63,228 nt of DNA, taken from DHVE2 group archaeon (lineage in GTDB: Archaea; Thermoplasmatota; Thermoplasmata; Thermoplasmatales; Aciduliprofundaceae). Positions 35,170-41,659 of the stretch are shown here, piece by piece. The stretch is from positions 1 through 63,228 of the forward strand of contig JALWRZ010000008.1 of the NCBI GenBank assembly GCA_026993785.1, read 5' to 3'. Numbering within the stretch: position 1 is the stretch's first letter; each line of letters begins with the position of its first letter. Position numbers and translations under genes: made by a program. The notes below the pieces were generated by a model. That model was given only the letters and a program-made list of their open reading frames with translations, was not told where the DNA came from and ran no database searches.

Positions 35170-35254
35170 TGCAGGGGGAGGGATTCGAACCCTCGAACCC
35201 CTACGGGACGGGACCCTAAATCCCGCACCTTTGACCTGGCTCGGTAACCCCTGC
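35170..35254 (-). tRNA. tRNA-Leu (UAG)
   Basis: Acceptor GCAGGGG/CCCCTGC with discriminator A, anticodon stem CGGGA/TCCCG with loop TTTAGGG giving UAG, a long variable arm and T arm GAGGG-TTCGAAT-CCCTC. Length 85 as expected for a class II tRNA. A TATA box GATTATAATTC is at 35276-35286. It splits the accessory island in two. Confidence 0.95.
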
Positions 35255-35275
35255 TCCTTATCCGCATTGCCTTGT

Positions 35276-35286
35276 GAATTATAATC
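35276..35286 (-). promoter_or_regulatory. TATA box of tRNA-Leu
   Basis: GATTATAATTC on the minus strand, 22-32 bases before the tRNA 5' end. Confidence 0.65.
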
Positions 35287-35369
35287 TTTTTGCTGGTCAT
35301 AACTCCATCACTCTGGGCACTCGGAAAAACTGATCGGATCGTGGTTTTTACTCCAGGTTTTTCAACTTT

Positions 35370-35862
35370 TTCGAGTTTCAAAGGTTTCGAAGGTATATTT
35401 TCCGAAACTACATGAAAGAATCATGCAACTTCATCATACTCCTTCACCTAATTAGATGCTTCACTTTGAAGGCCATTATGACCCTTGAATCCCCGATTAT
35501 CATCCCTGTTTAGCATCAATTTAGGGGAATTAACATCCCTTAACTACCCTCCTGAGGGCTCCTATGTGCTCTATATATACCTCTATTATTTAGAGAGGTT
35601 TTACTGCTTATACTCCCTAAAGTTTCGAAATAAATGCGTCGAAACCATCGAAACTTTCGAAACCTCTTGCAAGGAAAAATAGAGTAGCACACATTTTCCA
35701 CAGAGTATCGAACAACAGATGCAAATGTCGAAACTTTTCGAAACTTTTTCAAAAATTTAAAATAGAAATATAAGGTTGCACGGGTTTTCACCATATTTTT
35801 CGAAACTAGTTCCAAACCTTAATACTCATTTGCATGAACTTCTTAACAAACTCCTCCGAAAC
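35370..35862. repeat. Repeat-rich region with many CGAAAC motifs
   Basis: The 639-base gap between tRNA-Leu and the next gene has no supported gene but at least eight plus-strand copies of CGAAA(C/T), often within TTTCGAAAC, at about 35403, 35626, 35640, 35649, 35658, 35729, 35739, 35801 and 35857. Four of them are spaced 14, 9 and 9 bases, two others 10 bases, so they lie on one helix face. The core TTCGAA is palindromic. The last copy abuts the TATA box of the 266-residue gene. It could be an operator array, iterons or a partition site of an integrated element. Confidence 0.6.
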
Positions 35863-35872
35863 TTTTAAATAC
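35863..35872 (+). promoter_or_regulatory. TATA box with BRE of the 266-residue gene
   Basis: CGAAAC followed directly by TTTTAAATAC gives a good BRE-TATA pair 22-31 bases before the ATG at 35894, implying a leaderless mRNA. Confidence 0.6.
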
Positions 35873-35893
35873 TTGTAAAGCATGTAAATTAAT

Positions 35894-36694
35894 ATGGATG
35901 ATAAAGATATCAAAAATACCAAACAAAATAAAGATTCCAAAGAAGACAGCATTCAGAGGCTGTATTATCTTGCAGAGAGGATGATTTTCAGACAATCGCC
36001 AGTATACAAAGAGAAGAACAGAACAGGATACTTCTACTTCATAAACGATAAGGGAATCTCAGAAGTTGTGAAAGTTGAGGATATCTCAAGGCAGGAGTTC
36101 GATAGGCTGAGAGATGCAATCGCTGCAGAGATACAACACATACACGGCAGGATTTACTCCCCAAAGGATGAGAAGAATAGAAGAAGAAAAGAAGATAAGG
36201 AAGTTACGGAGGAAATACATAAGATGGAAGGAGGGCTAAGTGCCCCACGTATGGCAGAGGTGAAAAAACAGTATGATAAGGCGTTCGCAGCACAAGTGAT
36301 GCAGATAGCGAAGAGGCAGGAGTGGCTAACGGAGATCATCGAAGAGCTTGGTATATCAACGCTATTTATGATTCTGCAAATTGCGAAGATAGCTCCAGCA
36401 CGATGGTACGAAGAGATAGAGAAATACAAAGAAGATCCAAAAGCTTTCTTAAAATTCGCAGATCAGTACCTGGTAGCACTGTTCGAAGCTAAGGAGGATG
36501 CGGAGAAATACATTGAACTGAGAGAGAAATATGCCTACTGTATTGCTAAAGAGGTATACTATGAGCATGAGATTATCGATTACAAAAAATTGGTTCAAGA
36601 GTTATATACAGAACTTAATGCTGCAATTTCTTTATTATCTAAAAGCGGGTTACAGAGATTTTTACTTTGGTTAGCCTTAAGAAATATGAACTAA
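35894..36694 (+). CDS. Charged coiled-coil protein of unknown function
   Basis: A 266-residue soluble protein, not recognised. It has a polar N terminus, a central very charged segment (YSPKDEKNRRRKEDKEVTEEIHKMEGG, about 93-120), and helical segments with coiled-coil character (AEVKKQYDKAFAAQVMQIAKRQEWLTEIIEELG; EKYIELREKYAYCIAKEVYYEHEI). No enzymatic motif is visible. It directly follows the CGAAAC repeat array, whose last unit forms its BRE. It could be the DNA-binding or replication/partition protein of a former mobile element. It converges on the gene block behind hsdS. Confidence 0.6.
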   Translation: MDDKDIKNTKQNKDSKEDSIQRLYYLAERMIFRQSPVYKEKNRTGYFYFINDKGISEVVKVEDISRQEFDRLRDAIAAEIQHIHGRIYSPKDEKNRRRKEDKEVTEEIHKMEGGLSAPRMAEVKKQYDKAFAAQVMQIAKRQEWLTEIIEELGISTLFMILQIAKIAPARWYEEIEKYKEDPKAFLKFADQYLVALFEAKEDAEKYIELREKYAYCIAKEVYYEHEIIDYKKLVQELYTELNAAISLLSKSGLQRFLLWLALRNMN

Positions 36695-36777
36695 GTAAAT
36701 GTCATAAACGAGAAGGATCTAAAATAAAGAAAATCAAGAGGATATAAAAGAATAATATTTAGTTACTATAATATAAT

Positions 36778-37248
36778 TTATTTTAGTTTAATAAGTGAAA
36801 TTATCATACTAATAGCACCTAAAGCTACAGATATCAACCCTAATCTTATGGAGTATTTAACAAAGATATTGGGATGCTGTGAAGAAGCTACCCACAATTT
36901 ATCCCACATATTTGCCTTTTTTATTTTCAGATTCACCGTCTCTCCGGTAGAGACTCCTAACAAAGTTCTATAATTGTAGTTCATTACAATGCTTTTAGTA
37001 TCTTTTTCTTTATCTAAGTCGCTTTTTGTATGTTCCCTTTCATTGTAAATATTTACAAAATTTTCGTCAATAACCCTCTTCTCAACTACAATTTTTTTCT
37101 TATTATCTGGCCTTATAATCTTTATTACTCTCCATTTTTTATTTTCAATGCCGTTTAGTGGAGATATCCAAACCCAACCTTCTTTGCTTTCCTCATGAAG
37201 TGCTGCATAAACTTTGAATTTTCCCTCATACATCTCTCCTATTTTCAT
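36778..37248 (-). CDS. Tail-anchored small protein at the end of the type I restriction operon
   Basis: A 156-residue protein with a cytosolic beta-rich part and a single C-terminal helix (IRLGLISVALGAISMIISLI), the layout of a tail-anchored membrane protein. The stretch YRTLLGVSTGETVNLKI resembles double-psi or swapped-hairpin barrel motifs of AbrB/CDC48-N type, which is only a suggestion. The start lies inside the preceding gene: ATG 37248 directly follows GGAGGTG, and ATG 37233 is an alternative with longer spacing. It overlaps the 571-residue gene by about 23 bases and so is translationally coupled to it. Confidence 0.65.
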   Translation of the reverse strand: MKIGEMYEGKFKVYAALHEESKEGWVWISPLNGIENKKWRVIKIIRPDNKKKIVVEKRVIDENFVNIYNEREHTKSDLDKEKDTKSIVMNYNYRTLLGVSTGETVNLKIKKANMWDKLWVASSQHPNIFVKYSIRLGLISVALGAISMIISLIKLK

Positions 37249-38941
37249 CACCTCCTTCTGGAATTATTAATATCATTAGAATTACCCCACCATCGTTACC
37301 AAATGGTATTGGGAACGCCTTTATTTTTATTGGGTCATTGGATAGTTCTTTGTTCGCTAAATCAACAATAGCCGTAATAATATCACTCTTTAGGTTGTAA
37401 ATGGGTTGTATTTTTCCATGGTCACCAACTCCATAAAGTATTGCTAATCTCTGTGGTTCGTCTCCTTGGGTATACCTTTGTATAAGGGGTATTAATGATT
37501 TATTCACGAATTTATTTGGTGAGAGAATATTCTTACTGTCAGCAGATTTGAAATCTATTAGCTTTTCCGTAGTCATCAATCCGCTGTGCTTAAAATGATA
37601 ATTTATTTCAGGAATTATGCAATCGGAAATCATGTATTCAAATAATGCTCCAAAATGCTTGTTTCTTATGTTTTCTTTCCAAATTTCCGAAAGTATTAAC
37701 TGTAGTATACTTCTCTCTTTTTTACTTGATGAGTCTCTATAGAACTCCAGTATAGCTTTTGACAATTCATTCACTTTTCGTGGTACTTCGATAATATTAT
37801 ACACTTCTAGTCCACCTATTTTAAAAGGTTCATCTGAACTATCTTCTCCTGCGTGCCATATAGACATGGGTTTATCCTCAAATATAGAACTCACAAATTT
37901 ATATATGAATTCATTTTTCATTTTCACCACAGGATATGCTGTAGTGAAAAAGCAAATAGTATATGTTGAGTGCTCCTTCTTCTCTAATACTTTCTCTCCT
38001 TCTGGCGTTATTTCATATATCTTTCCCTCATCTTCAATGTACTTATATCTTTTTTCAGCCCCATATGCAAACAGAGAGTGAGGATTTATAATCCTTTTAA
38101 ACAACTCTCTGTATCTCGTTAGTTTCTCCCGTTGGGTGACATAGAAATCATAAAACTCTATAAAAGACATTTTTCTTCTAATAACATCCACATGCTTAAT
38201 CCAACCTTCGTCTCTACCTAGTCTTATTCGTCCACTTTTAGATATGTATCCATTTTTTGCCATATCTATTATATTCTCAGGATCTAATGGTAATTGTATA
38301 GGATAATCGAAATTGTCTAGTTTAATGACCAATACAACATCTCCTAAAGACTCCCATGAAATATACGATGGGTCAATTTGCCAGAATTCAGCATGGCCCT
38401 TACTCCATTTCCTGCTATATTCATAGGCCTCAAATACAAATTTTGTGCCATCCTTTTTTATTATGGCAGCTCTCAGAATGTTCTTAGGATGTATTATTAA
38501 CTTTGCTGGAAATATTTCTCCTTTATATTCTGCTATAGATGGGTCTTTTTTAGAATGTATAATAAGAAGCAACCCTTTCGCTAGAACTAACCCTACAATG
38601 AGTCTTTCCCTCTCTTTAGAACGGGAATATAATGAGGCTCTAAAGGCATCCAACAGATATGTTGCAGAGTCATCATCCTTATTGGGGTATCCCTCAAGCA
38701 GTTTCATAATCCATTTTTTAACATATTTTTGCTTGGGATGTACTTCGTCAAAGTCTATTTTTTCACCCAGAATCTTTCTTTCTAAGTCCCTTATGACATC
38801 ATTTAATGTTGTGACTGTCTCATCCATAGGTGCATTTTTATCTTCTATTCCCTCTTCAAATTCATGAAATCTAACTTCATCCTCCTCATCTGAATCGGGT
38901 TTTCTTGCAGCCATCTCCCAATAATATACCTTATCTCCCAT
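37226..38941 (-). CDS. Uncharacterised 571-residue protein coupled to hsdS
   Basis: No family is recognised. The N terminus is acidic (EEDEVRFHEFEEGIEDK). Residues about 90-215 look like a beta-rich domain (RLIVGLVLAKGLLLIIHSKKDPS, VVLVIKLDNFDYPIQLPL). The middle contains a winged-helix-like segment (KIYEITPEGEKVLEKKE), and the C-terminal third has AILYGVGDHGKIQPIYNLKSDI. No Walker, nuclease or methyltransferase motif is certain. Its ATG lies within the last codons of hsdS, 11 bases overlapping, with GGAGGTG positioned ideally inside hsdS. It is therefore made together with the type I enzyme and may be an accessory effector or a control subunit. Confidence 0.75.
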   Translation of the reverse strand: MGDKVYYWEMAARKPDSDEEDEVRFHEFEEGIEDKNAPMDETVTTLNDVIRDLERKILGEKIDFDEVHPKQKYVKKWIMKLLEGYPNKDDDSATYLLDAFRASLYSRSKERERLIVGLVLAKGLLLIIHSKKDPSIAEYKGEIFPAKLIIHPKNILRAAIIKKDGTKFVFEAYEYSRKWSKGHAEFWQIDPSYISWESLGDVVLVIKLDNFDYPIQLPLDPENIIDMAKNGYISKSGRIRLGRDEGWIKHVDVIRRKMSFIEFYDFYVTQREKLTRYRELFKRIINPHSLFAYGAEKRYKYIEDEGKIYEITPEGEKVLEKKEHSTYTICFFTTAYPVVKMKNEFIYKFVSSIFEDKPMSIWHAGEDSSDEPFKIGGLEVYNIIEVPRKVNELSKAILEFYRDSSSKKERSILQLILSEIWKENIRNKHFGALFEYMISDCIIPEINYHFKHSGLMTTEKLIDFKSADSKNILSPNKFVNKSLIPLIQRYTQGDEPQRLAILYGVGDHGKIQPIYNLKSDIITAIVDLANKELSNDPIKIKAFPIPFGNDGGVILMILIIPEGGDENRRDV

Positions 38942-40226
38942 GGTTAAACACCTCCTCCAGTATGCTTTCTTTCATCTCCTCCAGCTGGCTTATCTGGTTC
39001 TGGACTTTCTCCTTTAGCATCCTAATTTTCTCATAGACGGAATCAAGATAATGTGCAATCTCCTTTTGTTTTTCCAAGTCGGGTTTGCCGTTGCGGAAGG
39101 GAAGTGGAATTTTAGAATAATATAGGTCATTGTCTAAAACTGCAGGATATGAAGTTCCTCGCATTTTAGAAGAAATGTACTCAACAAAAGGTTTTCGTAT
39201 AACATTAAAGAAAATCCATTTTGATATTGTGTATTCTGGATTTGGCCTTAGAACACAAAATCCAGTAGAACCAACCTGATTATCAAGCTCTTTGGGAACA
39301 ATCGCTATGTTTTTAAGATAGGGACGAGTTGTCGCAAAAACAACATCTCCCTCCCTTATCTCTTTTCTGGCTCTAGACGGAGCATTTTTCCATTTGATTC
39401 TCTTATATGAAGCCACTTTAAATTTGCTGTTATCAATCCCCGCAATATCAAGATATAAGAATTCACTCTCAGGATTTTTCTTAGAGGGATTTATCTTTTT
39501 TATGGGCAATGTTATTTTCTTTAGTTTAACTTCCTTCCACTCCTCCCCCGCCTTCGGCCTGAACGCCTGCTCCAGTGCGCTTTCCCAGAGCTCATTCAGA
39601 TGCTCAAGCTCTCTCTTCTTCCTCTCAATTATGCCATCAATGCGGGAGAAGTTTGCCTCTATGTACTCCACAATTTTCCGCTGCGTCTCCAAGTCAGGTT
39701 TGCCGTTGCGGAAGGGAACAAAAATCCTTGAGTTTATCACAAACTCCTTGGGAACCCTCCTATGTCCAACCGTACCAGTAAAATGGGCTTTAGCCTCCTC
39801 ACGAAATTGCTTTCTTCGTATGTAATAGAAGATGTACTCAGAAGATATGTTTTCTTTTGGTCTCAATACATGAAACTCCGTGGAACCGAAACCAATCCCG
39901 TTTCTAAGTCCTCTAGCAACAGCCGCCTTGCCATTTTCCATACACGGAGTTATTTTGGCAAACAACACATCTCCATCTCTAAAGTATGTGTATCCTTTGT
40001 AGACTTCTTTAATGGGTCTTATTCTCATATCCACAATTTCTCCTTTTTCATCATCAACAAACTCCATAGGTACAAAAGATACTTTCACATTCTTTTCAAG
40101 CAAATCTTTTACTTCAGATTTTTTCGGGTTAATAAAGCAAATCTTTCCTAATTTTTCCTCTTTCCACTCAATCTCCACATCTTCCCACGGTTTCTTCTCC
40201 TCTTTTATGAAATCGTCAAGCTTCAT
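38931..40226 (-). CDS. hsdS: Type I restriction-modification specificity subunit
   Basis: A 431-residue HsdS with two target recognition domains, each followed by a conserved helix. The first half ends with PFRNGKPDLETQRKIVEYIEANFSRIDGIIERKKRELEHLNELWESALEQAF and the second with PFRNGKPDLEKQKEIAHYLDSVYEKIRMLKEKVQNQISQLEEMKESILEEVF. The domains bind the two halves of a bipartite DNA site and the helices set the spacing. The start overlaps the hsdM stop by four bases (ATGA). The two conserved segments contain 31-base DNA repeats (listed separately). Confidence 0.93.
   Translation of the reverse strand: MKLDDFIKEEKKPWEDVEIEWKEEKLGKICFINPKKSEVKDLLEKNVKVSFVPMEFVDDEKGEIVDMRIRPIKEVYKGYTYFRDGDVLFAKITPCMENGKAAVARGLRNGIGFGSTEFHVLRPKENISSEYIFYYIRRKQFREEAKAHFTGTVGHRRVPKEFVINSRIFVPFRNGKPDLETQRKIVEYIEANFSRIDGIIERKKRELEHLNELWESALEQAFRPKAGEEWKEVKLKKITLPIKKINPSKKNPESEFLYLDIAGIDNSKFKVASYKRIKWKNAPSRARKEIREGDVVFATTRPYLKNIAIVPKELDNQVGSTGFCVLRPNPEYTISKWIFFNVIRKPFVEYISSKMRGTSYPAVLDNDLYYSKIPLPFRNGKPDLEKQKEIAHYLDSVYEKIRMLKEKVQNQISQLEEMKESILEEVFNHGR
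39073..39103. repeat. Direct repeat copy 1 within hsdS
   Basis: A 31-base stretch around GGTTTGCCGTTGCGGAAGGG that recurs at 39688-39718 with a single mismatch. The distance is 615 bases (205 codons), so recombination would stay in frame and remove or swap one recognition domain. Confidence 0.85.
39688..39718. repeat. Direct repeat copy 2 within hsdS
   Basis: The partner of the repeat at 39073-39103; 30 of 31 bases agree. It encodes FRNGKPDLE at the start of the first conserved helix. Confidence 0.85.
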
Positions 40227-41659
40227 TTGAGCAACCCTCGCAGCTCTTCAAGGAGATTCATAACTTCCTTCTCCTCTTTCATAACATCTTCCAGAATCTC
40301 CCTCGGTGGCCTGTACTCTTTCTTCTTCAACTTGCTCGGATTTCTGGGCGTGAGCTCATAGGTATCATTGTCAATATCTTCAATGCTCACTATCCACGAA
40401 TTCTCGCCAACTTCCCTCTTCTTCCATTTCTCAAGGCAGTCTTTCCAGTCCTCATCCTTCATAGGTCTAGTCTTTGTAAAATTCTTCATCCCCTCTGGCG
40501 GCTGAATCTCGTAGTACCATATCTCCTCCGTGGGGCCAGTTCTGTCAAAGAATAGGAGATTTGTCTTAACAGAAGTCTTTCCAGTGGCGGTGAACACGCC
40601 CTTGGGGAGAGAGATTATCGTATGCACATTGTAATTTTGCAGCAGTTCTTTTCTCACTCTCACAAATGGCCCTGTGGTGTTGGAAAGCACACCCTCTGGC
40701 ACAACTATGCCCACTCTTCCACCATGCTTTACTTTTCTCATCACATACTGCAACGCCATTAACTCTGTATCAGAGCTTTTAATGGGGAAATTTGCTTTGT
40801 ATCTCTTATCAAATTTGCCTCCAAACGGCGGATTAGTGAGAATGATATGGAATCTATCCTTCTCCTGAATCTTCATAATATCCTCTGCGAAGGTATCTAC
40901 CTTGTGAATATGCTTTGTGGGAACACCGTGAAGTATGACATTCATAATCCCTAGAAGGTAAGGAATATCCTTCTTCTCCTGTGCGTGGAACATGTCTTTG
41001 AGAATCTCGGATTCCTTCGTGGTGAATACCTTCTTACTCTTCAGAATGTGATTATAGCTCTCAACAAGGAAACCTGCAGAGCCCATAAAAGGGTCGAGAA
41101 TCCTCTCCCCGATTTTAGGATTGACAATATTCACCATCAGCCTAATCACTGGCCTAGGGGTGTAATATTCCCCCGCATACTTGCCCATCTCTCCAATCTC
41201 TGGAAGCAATTCCTCGTATAGTGTAGATATCACATAGATATCTTCTCTCTTCTTTAACTCCAAGGCATCAAGCAGTTTGGCAACATCCTTTAGAATATAC
41301 CCATCGTGCAAGTAATTCTGAATCTCCTTTCCACGAAATATGGTGGCTACGAGCTCACTTTCCTCATCGCCATCCAGATTTCTCAGGAAGGGAAACAGCT
41401 TGTTATTTATGAAATCTATAACCTCTTCATCTCTCATATCTTTGTAAACCCAATCCTTCCAGCGATATGGTGAAGGTATCTTTCTTTTGTATACTTCTCC
41501 CCTCAACTTGGCTTTTATCTCCCTTTCATCTTCTAGCTCATCGTAGAGCTTTAGAAACAGCATCCAAGAGAGCTGCACTATGTAATTTACAGAAGCAATT
41601 TCATTTCTTAAGATATCGCATGCTTGCTTGAACTTTGATTTCAACATAGCCCTATCCAT
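40223..41659 (-). CDS. hsdM: Type I restriction-modification methyltransferase subunit
   Basis: A 478-residue N6-adenine methyltransferase subunit. The N-terminal HsdM helical domain covers about 1-130 (ILRNEIASVNYIVQLSWMLFLKLYDELEDE). The SAM motif is ILDPFMGSAGFLVE and the catalytic motif NPPFGGKF. The usual GEYYTPRPVIRLMV precedes the SAM motif. It methylates the HsdS-defined site and is required for both activities. The ATG at 41659 shares one base with the hsdR stop (TGATG). It overlaps hsdS by four bases. Confidence 0.95.
   Translation of the reverse strand: MDRAMLKSKFKQACDILRNEIASVNYIVQLSWMLFLKLYDELEDEREIKAKLRGEVYKRKIPSPYRWKDWVYKDMRDEEVIDFINNKLFPFLRNLDGDEESELVATIFRGKEIQNYLHDGYILKDVAKLLDALELKKREDIYVISTLYEELLPEIGEMGKYAGEYYTPRPVIRLMVNIVNPKIGERILDPFMGSAGFLVESYNHILKSKKVFTTKESEILKDMFHAQEKKDIPYLLGIMNVILHGVPTKHIHKVDTFAEDIMKIQEKDRFHIILTNPPFGGKFDKRYKANFPIKSSDTELMALQYVMRKVKHGGRVGIVVPEGVLSNTTGPFVRVRKELLQNYNVHTIISLPKGVFTATGKTSVKTNLLFFDRTGPTEEIWYYEIQPPEGMKNFTKTRPMKDEDWKDCLEKWKKREVGENSWIVSIEDIDNDTYELTPRNPSKLKKKEYRPPREILEDVMKEEKEVMNLLEELRGLLK

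Noticed and set aside
35170-35254. tRNA-Leu as attachment site of an integrated element with a duplicated 3' end
   Set aside because: No second copy of the tRNA 3' end and no integrase gene was found in the window.
35540-35815. 91-residue minus-strand frame in the CGAAAC repeat region
   Set aside because: The KFRKFRWFRR-like stretch is simply the translation of the TTTCGAAAC repeats; no expression signals were seen.
36778-38941. Assignment of the hsdS-linked gene pair to the Kiwa (KwaA/KwaB) defence system
   Set aside because: A small membrane protein plus a larger soluble partner is suggestive, but the small protein has one helix instead of four and no sequence motif could be matched.
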